Source: Streptomyces sp. Go-475 (lineage in GTDB: Bacteria; Actinomycetota; Actinomycetes; Streptomycetales; Streptomycetaceae). Taken from it: 64,000 bases of DNA. Positions 27,895 through 36,144 of this stretch are shown here, in pieces. The position numbers and the translations under genes were made by a program. Position 1 is the first letter of the stretch. Every line of letters starts with the position of its first letter. The notes below the pieces were generated by a model that did not search any database, was not told the DNA's origin, and saw nothing but the letters and a program-made list of their open reading frames with translations. The stretch is from positions 8,165,501 to 8,229,500 of the forward strand of contig NZ_CP026121.1 of NCBI RefSeq assembly GCF_003330845.1, given 5' to 3'.

Positions 27895-28583
27895 GGCCCC
27901 TCATCGCGATCCCCGCCCGGTTCTCGGCCCGGACCTCCGCGCTCCGCTACGCCGCCGAGGTCAACGCCCGTGCCCTGATCGAGGCCGTGTGGCGGGCCGG
28001 CGGCGAGCCGGTGAGCATCCACCCGGCGGACACCGGCACCGCCGAACGGCTCACCCGCTTCGACGGCGTCCTCCTCCCCGGCGGCGGGGACCTCGCGCCC
28101 GCCCGCTACGGCGCCACCGACACCCACGCCACCGTCTACGACGTCGACCCCCTCCAGGACGCCTTCGACCTGGACGTCGCCCGGCACGCGCTGGAGTCGG
28201 GCCGGCCGCTGCTCGCGATCTGCCGCGGCCTCCAGGTCGTCAACGTCGCCCTCGGCGGCACCCTGGAACAGGACATGGGCGGCCCGGAACACGAGCACCG
28301 GCACGTCGTGCACCCCGTCACCCTGGAGCCCGGCTCGGTCCTCGCCCGCGCCACGGGCGCCGAGAAGGCCGACGCCTCCTGCTACCACCACCAGCGCGTC
28401 GACCGCCCGGGCGCGGACCTCCGCGTCACGGCCCGGGCGGCCGACGGAACCATCGAGGGCCTCGAACTCCCCGGCGCGGGCGGCTGGTTCACGGCCGTCC
28501 AGTGGCACCCCGAGGACACCGCCCACGAGGACCCGGCCCAGCAGGGCCTGTTCGACGCGCTCGTGCGGGCCGCGGCCCGGTGA
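27891..28583 (+). CDS. Class I glutamine amidotransferase-like gamma-glutamyl hydrolase, PuuD-like
   Basis: This 230-residue protein has the class I amidotransferase triad: Cys111 (LLAICRGLQVVNV), His206 and Glu208 (VQWHPED). It shows the PuuD-type features LLPGGGDLAPARYG, LGGTLEQD and SCYHHQRV. PuuD removes glutamate from gamma-glutamyl-GABA; here it would free an acid from its gamma-glutamyl carrier. The start GTG overlaps the dehydrogenase stop (GTGA). Confidence 0.9.
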   Translation: MRPLIAIPARFSARTSALRYAAEVNARALIEAVWRAGGEPVSIHPADTGTAERLTRFDGVLLPGGGDLAPARYGATDTHATVYDVDPLQDAFDLDVARHALESGRPLLAICRGLQVVNVALGGTLEQDMGGPEHEHRHVVHPVTLEPGSVLARATGAEKADASCYHHQRVDRPGADLRVTARAADGTIEGLELPGAGGWFTAVQWHPEDTAHEDPAQQGLFDALVRAAAR

Positions 28584-28597
28584 GGCGGTGGCGGGCG

Positions 28598-29218
28598 TCA
28601 GGCCCGGGGCCGTCGGCCGCTGCGCCGGGGGGCGGGCTCGGCGCCGCCCAGCAGGGCCTGCCGCCGCTCCTCGCCGTGCTCCTCCACCTGGAGCACCACG
28701 CTGCGCAGCCCCTCCGCGAGGCTGCGGCACTCCGCGTCGCTGAGCCCGGCGGTGACGAACGCCTCCTCCTCGTTGAACGCCGGGAACACCCGCCGCATGA
28801 ACTCCTCGCCCTCGTCGGTGAGGCTCAGCAGCACCAGCCGCCCGTCGCTCGGATGGTCCGCCCGCCGCAGCAGCCCCCGCGACTCCAGCGTGCGGGCCAC
28901 CCCCGTGAGCGTGCCCTTGGAGATCCCCGCCTCCTCCGCCACGTGCCGGGTCTCCGACTCGCCCCACACCCAGACCACCCACAGCACCACGAAGGCCGTC
29001 CAGGTCAGGTCGGAGCCGCGCAGCACGGAGTTCTCCAGGTGCTGCCGCACGGCGGACGCGGCCCGGTAGATGTTCGCCACCGCCGCCATCTGCTCCCGGC
29101 GGATCGGAATGCCCCCGAGCTTCGCCGCGGCGAGCTTCTCGGCTTCGGTGATCGATCGGTGGCCCGGCACGGGCGGCTCCTTCGGCTGGTCCTGCGGCGT
29201 CACGAGCGGGCGGCTCAT
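28598..29218 (-). CDS. MarR-family transcriptional regulator
   Basis: This 206-residue protein has a winged helix typical of MarR: LTWTAFVVLWVVWVWGESETR, HVAEEAGISKGTLTGVARTLESRGLL and the wing HPSDGRLVLLSLTDEG. The extended N-terminus and basic C-terminus (RRSGRRPRA) are unusual. ATG 29218 is preferred over an upstream TTG at 29245. It is divergent from the LLM oxidoreductase gene, with an inverted repeat in between, so it probably controls that gene and itself. Confidence 0.87.
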   Translation of the reverse strand: MSRPLVTPQDQPKEPPVPGHRSITEAEKLAAAKLGGIPIRREQMAAVANIYRAASAVRQHLENSVLRGSDLTWTAFVVLWVVWVWGESETRHVAEEAGISKGTLTGVARTLESRGLLRRADHPSDGRLVLLSLTDEGEEFMRRVFPAFNEEEAFVTAGLSDAECRSLAEGLRSVVLQVEEHGEERRQALLGGAEPAPRRSGRRPRA

Positions 29219-29233
29219 CCTCGCCGTCCAATC

Positions 29234-29256
29234 GTTCGGGCTCAAATTGTACGAAC
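29234..29256. promoter_or_regulatory. Possible MarR operator between divergent genes
   Basis: GTTCG (29234-29238) and CGAAC (29252-29256) form inverted arms separated by 13 AT-richer bases, in the short gap between the MarR and LLM oxidoreductase genes. The position is right for autoregulation; the motif is a guess. Confidence 0.4.
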
Positions 29257-29274
29257 TCGAAAGGGAAACCCCAC

Positions 29275-30216
29275 ATGCCGATACAGCCCCGCATGCTCCT
29301 CGTCCTCAGCGAGAACTGGACCCTCACCGGTGGCCGGGCCGACCTGCCCGCCGCCGTCCGCTGGGCCCGCGAGGCCGAGGACGCCGGCTTCGACTCGGTC
29401 ATGGTCAGCGAGCACATCGTCCTCGGCCCCGACGCGTCCGCCGCCGGCGTCATGGGCAACCCCCGTGACTACGCCCTCCCGGGCAACCAGGACCCGGACA
29501 CCCCCTGGCCGAACTCCCTGCTGCTGCTCGCCGCCATCGCCTCCGTCACCTCCCGGCTCCGCCTGGCCGCCGCCGCCGTCCTCGCCCCGCTGCGCCACCC
29601 CCTGCTGCTCGCCCGCGAGCTCGGCACCCTCGACCTGATCAGCGAGGGGCGTCTCGTCGTACAGCCCACCGTCAGCTGGAGCAAGGACGAGTACGACGCC
29701 CTCGGCGTGCCCTTCGACCGGCGCGGGCGGCTCCTCGACGAGCACCTGGAGGTCTGGGCGAAGGCCTGGGGGCCCTCCCCGATCTCCCACGACGGACCCC
29801 ACTACCCCTTCCGGGACGTCCACTTCGAGCCCAAGGCCCACCGTCCGGACGGACCCCGGCTCTGGTTCGGCGGGCAGCGCCTGCACGGCCCCGTCCTGCG
29901 CCGCCTCGTGCGGTACGGCCACGGCTTCCACCCGCTCGGCCGCCCCACGCCCGCGGACCTCCAGGCCCTCGAGGAGGCGATGACGGCGGCCGGGCGGGAC
30001 ATCGGCGACCTGGAGATGATCGGCAGCACCCGCGCCGTCTTCCCCGACGACCGCTCACCGGCGGACCTGGGCGCGGCGCTCGCCGTGCTCCCCGAGCAGC
30101 TGGAGCAGGGCTTCACGACCTTCTGCGTCAAGCCGAACCAGTTCATCGACGACCCCGACGGCGTCGGGGCGTTCTGCCGCGACGTCATGAGGCGCGTCGC
30201 GGCGCTGACCTCCTGA
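29275..30216 (+). CDS. LLM-class (luciferase-like) oxidoreductase, probably F420-dependent
   Basis: This 313-residue protein has the bacterial luciferase-like TIM-barrel pattern: AREAEDAGFDSVMVSEHIVLG, TSRLRLAAAAVLAPLRHPLLLARELGTLD and SEGRLVVQPTVSWSKDEYDALGV followed by RGRLLDE. The LLM family uses F420 or FMN, and in actinomycetes this subgroup is mostly F420-dependent. The substrate is unknown. It may belong functionally to the preceding amine/aromatic cluster, but its operator differs, so this is not assumed. Confidence 0.87.
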   Translation: MPIQPRMLLVLSENWTLTGGRADLPAAVRWAREAEDAGFDSVMVSEHIVLGPDASAAGVMGNPRDYALPGNQDPDTPWPNSLLLLAAIASVTSRLRLAAAAVLAPLRHPLLLARELGTLDLISEGRLVVQPTVSWSKDEYDALGVPFDRRGRLLDEHLEVWAKAWGPSPISHDGPHYPFRDVHFEPKAHRPDGPRLWFGGQRLHGPVLRRLVRYGHGFHPLGRPTPADLQALEEAMTAAGRDIGDLEMIGSTRAVFPDDRSPADLGAALAVLPEQLEQGFTTFCVKPNQFIDDPDGVGAFCRDVMRRVAALTS

Positions 30217-30231
30217 CCGCCCGGGCCCGGA

Positions 30232-30468
30232 TCACGCCTCCACGAACCGCGCGAGGTGATCCGGGTCCGGCCGCAGCAGCCCGTCCCGGACGGCGAGCGC
30301 CGTGGCCTGGGCGCGGGACACGCACCCGGTCTTGCGCAGCAGATGCTCGACATGGCTGTGCACCGTCCGCGGGGACAGGAACAGCGCCTGCGCGATGGCC
30401 TGGTTGGTCTGCCCCGTGGCCGCCCGCGTGAGCACCTCCAGCTCCCGGGGGCTCAGCCCGTACGGCAT
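30232..30468 (-). pseudogene. LuxR-type HTH remnant (C-terminal part only)
   Basis: The frame from ATG 30468 encodes a complete LuxR DNA-binding domain (LSPRELEVLTRAATGQTNQA, IAQALFLSPRTVHSHVEHLLRKTG) ending in FVEA, but the sensory or receiver part is missing. The frame can be extended to a GTG at 30552, but that extra piece lies antisense to the tail of an ABC ATPase and has no domain. It looks like the 3' end of a larger regulator gene left by a deletion, although a stand-alone HTH protein could still be made. Confidence 0.6.
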
Positions 30469-30469
30469 T

Positions 30470-30582
30470 GCCTGATCGTCGCCCGGGGACGGATCGTCGG
30501 CGAACTCTCCGGCACGGAACTCACCGAACAGTCCCTGCTGTCGGCCGTCCACGACCCCCTGCCCGCCGAAGGAGCAGCATGA
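30470..30582 (+). pseudogene. C-terminal remnant of a sugar ABC transporter ATPase (RbsA type)
   Basis: The last 37 codons, LIVARGRIVGELSGTELTEQ followed by SLLSAVHDPLPAEGAA, match the extreme C-terminus of ribose-type ATPases (compare [19 protein letters not shown] at the end of the rhamnose ATPase in this window). Everything upstream is replaced by the LuxR remnant on the other strand, giving a junction near 30468-30470. Its stop overlaps the permease ATG (ATGA), showing that the permease once followed a full ATPase gene. Confidence 0.7.
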
Positions 30583-31562
30583 CCACCGCCGACCCCGCCC
30601 TCACCCGGCCCCGCCTGATCGCCACGGGCGGGCTGACCGCCGTACGCCGCAACCCGCTCCTCGTCGTGCTCGTCGTGATGGTGCCGTTCTTCCAGCTCAC
30701 CACCGGCAGCTTCCTCGACCCGGCCAACCTGAGCGGCATCGCCACCGACGCCGCCACCCTCGCCATCGTCGCGGTGCCGCCGGCCCTGCTGGTCATCAGC
30801 GGCTACCTCGACCTGTCGGTCGGCTCCACGCTGGCCCTCGGAGGGCTCGTCGCGGGCTGGCTCGCCGGGCAGCACCACCAGTCGCCCGCCATCGCGCTGT
30901 TCGGGGCGCTCGCGGCCGGGGCCGTGGTCGGCGCGGTGAACGGCGTCCTGTGCTGCCACCTCGGCCTGTCCGCGTTCATCGTGACCCTCGGCATGCTGAC
31001 CGCCGTGCGCGGACTCGCCCAGCAACTGTTCCCGCTGCCGCTGAGCGGCTTCGGCTCCGGGTTCGCCTGGATCGGCGGGGCACGCGTCGCCGGGCTCGCG
31101 GCACCGGTCGTCATCGCGGCACTCGTGCTCGTCGCAGGCGCCCTGTTCCTGGCGCTCACCCCCGCCGGACGGCACGTCTTCGCCATCGGCGTCAACCGCG
31201 AGGCCGCCCACCTCTCCGGCGTCCACATCCGGCGCACCCCGTTCGCGCTGTTCGTCGCCACCGGCGTGGCCGCCGCCCTGGCCGGGGCCATCAAGGCGTC
31301 GGTGCTGGACAGCGCCGTCGCCGGCACCTCCGGCGCCGGGTTCGAACTGACCGTCCTCACCGCGGTGCTGCTCGGCGGAGTCGCCCTCACCGGCGGCACC
31401 GGCTCGATCCTCGGCGTCCTGCTCGGCGTGCTCTTCCTCGGCGGCCTGCAGAACGGCCTGACCCTGCTGAACGCGCCGACGTTCTGGCAGCAGATGGCCC
31501 AGGGCGCCGCGCTGGTGGCCGGCGCAGCCCTGGCCTACGCGGCACCCCGCGCGGGGCGCTGA
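30579..31562 (+). CDS. Sugar ABC transporter permease (RbsC type), orphaned
   Basis: This 327-residue membrane protein matches the BPD_transp_2 family of ribose/xylose/rhamnose importers: [56 protein letters not shown] and LTAVLLGGVALTGGTGSILG. The ATPase that should precede it is reduced to a C-terminal remnant and no sugar-binding protein lies nearby. It may be non-functional or may use partners encoded elsewhere, such as the rhamnose ATPase. The amidohydrolase gene follows after 36 bp. Confidence 0.85.
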   Translation: MTTADPALTRPRLIATGGLTAVRRNPLLVVLVVMVPFFQLTTGSFLDPANLSGIATDAATLAIVAVPPALLVISGYLDLSVGSTLALGGLVAGWLAGQHHQSPAIALFGALAAGAVVGAVNGVLCCHLGLSAFIVTLGMLTAVRGLAQQLFPLPLSGFGSGFAWIGGARVAGLAAPVVIAALVLVAGALFLALTPAGRHVFAIGVNREAAHLSGVHIRRTPFALFVATGVAAALAGAIKASVLDSAVAGTSGAGFELTVLTAVLLGGVALTGGTGSILGVLLGVLFLGGLQNGLTLLNAPTFWQQMAQGAALVAGAALAYAAPRAGR

Positions 31563-31598
31563 CCCACCCTCTTCCGAAATTCCGAAATGAGGTCACCC

Positions 31599-33296
31599 GT
31601 GAGCGACACCGCCCCCACCCTCGTCCTGACCGGCGGCCAGGTCCTCACCGTCGACGCCGGCTTCTCCGTCGCCGAAGGCGTGGCCGTGCGCGGCCGGGAC
31701 ATCCTGGCCGTCGGCGGCGACGCGGAGATGCGCGCCCTGGCCGGGCCCGGCACCCGGATCGTCGAGCTGGGCGGCCGGACCGTGCTGCCCGGCATCAACG
31801 ACTCGCACCTGCACGGGGCCGCGTACGGGATGACCAAGCCGCCGTTCGCCGTCGACGTCGGTCATCCGGCGGTCGGTTCCCTCGCCGACATCGCCGCGGC
31901 CGTGGCACGGGCGGCACGGGAACTGCCGGACGGCGCGTGGGTCGTCGGCCTGGGCTGGGACCCCGGCTACCTCGCCGAGTGCCTCGCCGACCCCGGCCGC
32001 TTCCCGCACCGCCGGGACCTGGACGCGGTGGCCCCGCGCCACCCGGTCTGCCTGACCGACTTCTCCTCCCACATGGTGTGGGCCAACTCCGAGGCGCTGC
32101 GCCGCTGCGGCATCGACGCGGACACCACGCCCCCGCCCGGCGGCGTCATCGACCGCGACCCCGACGGCCGCCCGACCGGCATCCTGCGCGAGGCGGCCGG
32201 ACGGCTCGTCCAGGCCGCGCTGCCCGCCCCGACCCTCGCCCAGCGCCGCCGGGCCATCCAGGGCGTGATCGGCGAGCTGCACTCCCGCGGCATCACCAGC
32301 TACACCGAGCCCGGCCTCGGCCCCGGCGGCGCGGGCACCCTCTTCGGCGGCCTGAGCACCGACAACTGGACCGCCTACGCCGACCTCGCCGCACACGGCG
32401 AACTCCAGGCCCGGGTCAGCGTCCTGCTCCTGCCCGCCCCCATGGGCGGCTCCGCCGACGACGTCCGCGAGGGCCTGGCCGCACTGCGCCGCCCCGAGTC
32501 GGCCGATCCCCGGCTGCTGCGGGCCATCGGCGTCAAGATCTTCGGCGACGGCGTCCCGCCCAACCGCACGGCGTGGATGAGCGAGCCCTACCCGGACGGC
32601 GGCCACGGCGCCCTCTGCGTCCACGGCGACACCCCCGCCCTCCAGGTGCGCGAACTGCGCGAGATGATCCGGCTCGCCCACGAGGCCGGCTTCCAGCTCG
32701 GCGTGCACGTCACCGGCGACCGGGCCATCGACACCGTCGTGGACGCCTTCGTCGCCGCGAACACCGCCGCACCCCGCCCCGACGCCCGGCACTACGTCAT
32801 CCACGGCGACTTCATCAGCCCGCGAAGCCTGGCGAAGCTCGCCGCGCACGGCTACGGCGTCAACATGAACCCCGCCATCAAGTGGACCATCTCCGACCTC
32901 ATGGACGAGGTCGTGGGCCCCGAACGCTCCGCGTACCAGTGGCCGGTGCGCTCCGCGCTCGACGCCGGAGTGCGGGTCTGCGCCAGCTCCGACGCCCCCA
33001 TCACCGAGCCCGACTGGCGCCAGGGCGTGGCCTCGATGATGCTGCGCGAGTCCAAGGCCGGCGGCCGGCCCAGCGGTCCCGAGCAGTGCGTGCCGCTCGC
33101 CGACGCCCTGCGCGCCTACACGGCCACCGCCGCCTGGCAGGACTTCGCCGACGACTGGAAGGGCACGATCGAGCCGGGCAAGGCGGCCGACCTCTGCGTC
33201 CTGGACCGGCCGCTGCTGGACCTCGACCCGCACGAGATCACCGAAGCGCGGGTCGACCTCACGGTCTTCGACGGGCGGGTCGTCTTCGAACGGTGA
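31599..33296 (+). CDS. Amidohydrolase family protein, YtcJ-like
   Basis: This 565-residue protein has the metal-dependent amidohydrolase layout: beta-sandwich strands (LVLTGGQVLTVD), metal motif GINDSHLHG, a long insertion with FSSHMVWANSEALR, a carboxylatable-lysine region IGVKIFGDGV, HVTGDRAID and a late Asp (CASSDAPITEP). It belongs to the YtcJ/Amidohydro_3 group with unknown physiological substrates. GAGG just before GTG 31599 favours it over ATG 31587. Its place behind a transport operon suggests it hydrolyses an imported compound. Confidence 0.85.
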   Translation: MSDTAPTLVLTGGQVLTVDAGFSVAEGVAVRGRDILAVGGDAEMRALAGPGTRIVELGGRTVLPGINDSHLHGAAYGMTKPPFAVDVGHPAVGSLADIAAAVARAARELPDGAWVVGLGWDPGYLAECLADPGRFPHRRDLDAVAPRHPVCLTDFSSHMVWANSEALRRCGIDADTTPPPGGVIDRDPDGRPTGILREAAGRLVQAALPAPTLAQRRRAIQGVIGELHSRGITSYTEPGLGPGGAGTLFGGLSTDNWTAYADLAAHGELQARVSVLLLPAPMGGSADDVREGLAALRRPESADPRLLRAIGVKIFGDGVPPNRTAWMSEPYPDGGHGALCVHGDTPALQVRELREMIRLAHEAGFQLGVHVTGDRAIDTVVDAFVAANTAAPRPDARHYVIHGDFISPRSLAKLAAHGYGVNMNPAIKWTISDLMDEVVGPERSAYQWPVRSALDAGVRVCASSDAPITEPDWRQGVASMMLRESKAGGRPSGPEQCVPLADALRAYTATAAWQDFADDWKGTIEPGKAADLCVLDRPLLDLDPHEITEARVDLTVFDGRVVFER

Positions 33297-33302
33297 GGCG
33301 CC

Positions 33303-34184
33303 TCAGGCCGGCCGCGGCACCGTCCGCCGCGCTCCCCAGCGCCGGGTCCGGTACCGCCCCGCCACCCGGCACACCGCGTAGATCGTGAACGAGATCGTCG
33401 TGACGTAGGGGCTGATGGGGATGCTGCTGCCCAGCGCGAGCAGGATGCCGCCCTCGATCGAGGCCACGGCGAACAGCACGCTCAGCACGGGCAGCAGCAC
33501 CGGCGAGGCGGTGACGCGGGCCGCCGCGGCGGCCGGGGTCACGACCAGCGTGAGCACCAGCAGCGCGCCGACGATCTGCACCGACAGGGCGACCGCCAGC
33601 CCGAGCACCAGCATGAACGCGAAGGACAGCCCCCGCACCGGCACCCCGCGCGCCTCGGCCACGTCCGGGTCTGTGCTGGCGAAGGTGAGGGGCCGCCACA
33701 TGACGGCCAGGGCGACCAGCACCAGGACGGACGTGCCGAGCAGCCAGGACATCTGCGGGGTGTCGACGGCGACGATCTGCCCGGTGAGCAGCCCGAACTT
33801 GTTGGCCGCCCGGCCCTTGTAGAGAGCGAGGAACAGCACCCCGAGCCCCAGCCCGAACGGCATGATGATGCCGATCGCCGAGTTGCGGTCCCGGGCCCGT
33901 GCCCCCAGCACGCCGATGGCACCGGCCGCGAGGAGCGAACCGGCGATCGAGCCCGCCACGATGTTCGCCCCGAGCAGCAGTGCCGCCGACGCGCCCGCGA
34001 AGGACAGCTCGCTGATGCCGTGCACCGCGAACGGCAGGTCCCGCATCAGCACGAACACCCCGGCCAGCCCGCCCACGAGGCCGAGCGCCACACCGGCGAT
34101 GAGGGAGTTGCGGACCAGGGCGAGGAGTTCGCCGTAGTCGGTGAAGTCGAAGATCTGGTGCCAGATCCCGTCGGCGAGTGTCAT
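33303..34184 (-). CDS. znuB: Zinc/manganese ABC transporter permease (ZnuB type)
   Basis: This 293-residue membrane protein is an ABC-3 family permease: AGVFVLMRDLPFAVHGISEL, SFAGASAALLLGANIVAGS, VQIVGALLVLTLVVTPAAAA and a C-terminal helix. It converges on the amidohydrolase gene. Its ATG overlaps the ATPase stop by four bases. Two Zur-like boxes upstream of the binding-protein gene favour zinc over manganese. Confidence 0.9.
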   Translation of the reverse strand: MTLADGIWHQIFDFTDYGELLALVRNSLIAGVALGLVGGLAGVFVLMRDLPFAVHGISELSFAGASAALLLGANIVAGSIAGSLLAAGAIGVLGARARDRNSAIGIIMPFGLGLGVLFLALYKGRAANKFGLLTGQIVAVDTPQMSWLLGTSVLVLVALAVMWRPLTFASTDPDVAEARGVPVRGLSFAFMLVLGLAVALSVQIVGALLVLTLVVTPAAAAARVTASPVLLPVLSVLFAVASIEGGILLALGSSIPISPYVTTISFTIYAVCRVAGRYRTRRWGARRTVPRPA

Positions 34185-35029
34185 GCGCGCACTCCGTCCG
34201 TCTCGTCGGCCTGCTCGGGGTGGTGCGGCGGGGAGGCCGGTTCGTCGGGCGCCCCGGCGACGACGACCCGGCCGCGGACGCGCACGACGTCGACCTGCGT
34301 GCCGTAGAGCCGGGACAGCGACGCGGAGGTCAGCACCTCGTCCGGGGTGCCGGTCCGGTGGCCGCCGCGGGCCAGGTACAGCACCCGGTCCACCAGCCCC
34401 AGCACCGGGTTGATCTCGTGCGTGACGAACACCACCGCCGTGCCGTGGGAGCGGCGCCGGGCGTCGATCAACTCGGTGACGGCCCGCTGGTGGTTCAGGT
34501 CGAGCGACAGCAGCGGCTCGTCGCAGAGCAGGATCCGCGGATCGGTCGCCAGGGCCTGCCCGATGCGCACCCGCTGCCGTTCGCCGCCGGACAGCATCCC
34601 GAGCGGGACGTCCGCGTACGCCGTGGCCCCGACCGACTCCAGGATCTCGTCCACCCGGCGCCGGACCCCGCCGCCGCGCGGCCGCGGCCCGAAGCGGTGC
34701 CCGTCGATGCCGAACCGCACGAGGTCCCGGGCGCGCAGCAGCGCCTGCGCGGACAGCGCCGCCTGCTGCGGGACGTAGCCGATGTGCCGGGCGGACTCGC
34801 GCGCCGGCCGGCCGAGGACCGTCAGCGTCCCGGCGGACAGCGGCTGACGGCCCAGCAGCGCCCGCACGAAACTGGTCTTGCCCGCTCCGTTCGGACCCAG
34901 CACGGCCAGGAACTCCCCGGGCCGCACGTCGAGATCGAGGCCGCTCCACACCTCGCGGTCGCCGTAGGACAGGGCCGCGGTGCGCAGGCTGATGACGGGC
35001 GTGCGGTCCTGGCGGGGGAGCGCGGTCAC
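34181..35029 (-). CDS. znuC: Zinc/manganese ABC transporter ATPase (ZnuC type)
   Basis: This 282-residue ATPase has Walker A GPNGAGKTS (about 45-53), GYVPQQAALS, signature MLSGGERQRV, Walker B ILLCDEPLLSLD and switch His VTHEI. The C-terminus has His/Pro-rich DEPASPPHHPEQ. The GTG start overlaps the znuA stop by four bases. Confidence 0.92.
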   Translation of the reverse strand: MTALPRQDRTPVISLRTAALSYGDREVWSGLDLDVRPGEFLAVLGPNGAGKTSFVRALLGRQPLSAGTLTVLGRPARESARHIGYVPQQAALSAQALLRARDLVRFGIDGHRFGPRPRGGGVRRRVDEILESVGATAYADVPLGMLSGGERQRVRIGQALATDPRILLCDEPLLSLDLNHQRAVTELIDARRRSHGTAVVFVTHEINPVLGLVDRVLYLARGGHRTGTPDEVLTSASLSRLYGTQVDVVRVRGRVVVAGAPDEPASPPHHPEQADETDGVRA

Positions 35030-35946
35030 TTGGCCAGCGCGCTCGCGAGCGCGTCGACGTTGCCGGTCATCCAGCCGAGGTAGTCCTTGCCCTTGGGCAG
35101 GGTCTCGGTGACGGGTACGACGGGGACGCCGGCCGCCTTGGCCGCCGACTCGGCCTTCTCGGTCTGCGGGCCGGAGGTCTGCTCGTTGTAGACGAGCGCC
35201 TTCACCTTGTGGCCGCTGAACAGGGCCAGGCTCGCCTGGAGGACCCTGGGGGAGACGTCGTCGCCCTCCTCGACGGCCTCGCTGAACGCCGGGGGCGTCT
35301 TGTCGACCAGTCCGCTCGCGTCGGTCATGTACAGCGGCACGGGCTCGGTGATCGCCACCCCCTCCCCGCCGTGTTCCTTCTTGATCTGCGCCTCCTTCGC
35401 CTCCAGCGGCGCGAGCTTCGCCTTGAAGGCGGCGGCGTTCTTCCGGAAGCCGGCGGCCCCGTCCGGGTCGGCCTGGCCGAGGGCCGCGGCTATGCGGTCG
35501 GCGATCTTGGCGACGGTGGGGAAGTCGTACCAGACGTGCTCGTTGAGCTCGCCGCCCTTCGGGGCGGTCTTGCCGGACACCTTCACCGCGTTGATCACCT
35601 GGGCGGAGTCGTTGTGGCCGCTCTTCAGCATGCGGTCGACGAAGTCGTCGTAGCCGCCGCCGTTCTCGACGACGACCTTCGCCTTGGACAGGGCCAGCTG
35701 GTTCTGGGTGTCGGCCTCGTAGGAGTGCGGGTCCTGGTCGGGGTCGCTGATGATCGAGGTGACGTCGACTCTGTCGCCGCCGATGTGCCGCACGATGTCG
35801 CCGTAGACGTTCGTGGAGGCGACCACGGCCACCCGCGCCGGGGCGCTCTTGCCGTCGGCGGGCTCCGACGAGCTGCCGCAGCCCGCGAGCAGAGCCAGCG
35901 ACGCGCTGGTCAGCAGCGCCAGGCGGCGGGACGTGGACAGGGGCAT
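35026..35946 (-). CDS. znuA: Zinc-binding lipoprotein of ABC importer (ZnuA type)
   Basis: This 306-residue cluster A-I binding protein has a lipoprotein signal with lipobox LLAGC (Cys23). Likely metal ligands are His in DPDQDPHSYEA and NEHVWYDFP, plus later acidic residues. The His-rich loop of some ZnuA proteins is absent. It is the first gene of znuACB and is preceded by two Zur-like boxes. Confidence 0.9.
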   Translation of the reverse strand: MPLSTSRRLALLTSASLALLAGCGSSSEPADGKSAPARVAVVASTNVYGDIVRHIGGDRVDVTSIISDPDQDPHSYEADTQNQLALSKAKVVVENGGGYDDFVDRMLKSGHNDSAQVINAVKVSGKTAPKGGELNEHVWYDFPTVAKIADRIAAALGQADPDGAAGFRKNAAAFKAKLAPLEAKEAQIKKEHGGEGVAITEPVPLYMTDASGLVDKTPPAFSEAVEEGDDVSPRVLQASLALFSGHKVKALVYNEQTSGPQTEKAESAAKAAGVPVVPVTETLPKGKDYLGWMTGNVDALASALAK

Positions 35947-36011
35947 GACTCCTCCAGAGCGGATGTGCAGGGGGTGCAGAGGGGTTTCTCGTCGACAGGC
36001 GCCACGCTAGA

Positions 36012-36026
36012 TGGCAATGAATGTCA
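36012..36026. promoter_or_regulatory. Zur-like box 1 upstream of znuA
   Basis: TGGCAATGAATGTCA fits the 7-1-7 inverted pattern of the actinobacterial Zur box (TGAAAATGATTTTCA as I recall it), matching 11 of 15 positions. It is 66 bases upstream of the znuA start. Confidence 0.6.
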
Positions 36027-36051
36027 AGAGCGGGTTCCGGCCGAAGTCATG

Positions 36052-36066
36052 TGAAAACCATTGCCA
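36052..36066. promoter_or_regulatory. Zur-like box 2 in the znuA/YheO-regulator gap
   Basis: TGAAAACCATTGCCA matches 11 of 15 positions of the same consensus, 40 bp from box 1 centre to centre. The gap is AT-rich compared with its surroundings and serves the divergent regulator gene too. Confidence 0.5.
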
Positions 36067-36144
36067 ACTGTTGGTGATTTCTGGACGGGCTATCCAAAGG
36101 CTGGATTACTGATCTAAGGTGGAGGCGTATGGAGGGGAGACACC

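Noticed and set aside
15534..28583. Secondary-metabolite biosynthetic cluster built around the P450
   Set aside because: No PKS, NRPS, terpene or RiPP genes; the partner enzymes are catabolic (Hpa- and Puu-like) with a permease.
30469..30552. N-terminal extension of the LuxR remnant to GTG 30552
   Set aside because: This stretch is better explained as antisense of the ABC-ATPase C-terminus.
31572..31588. TTCCGAAA direct repeat before the amidohydrolase gene as an operator
   Set aside because: Only two 8-bp direct copies overlapping the ribosome-binding region; not enough to propose a site.
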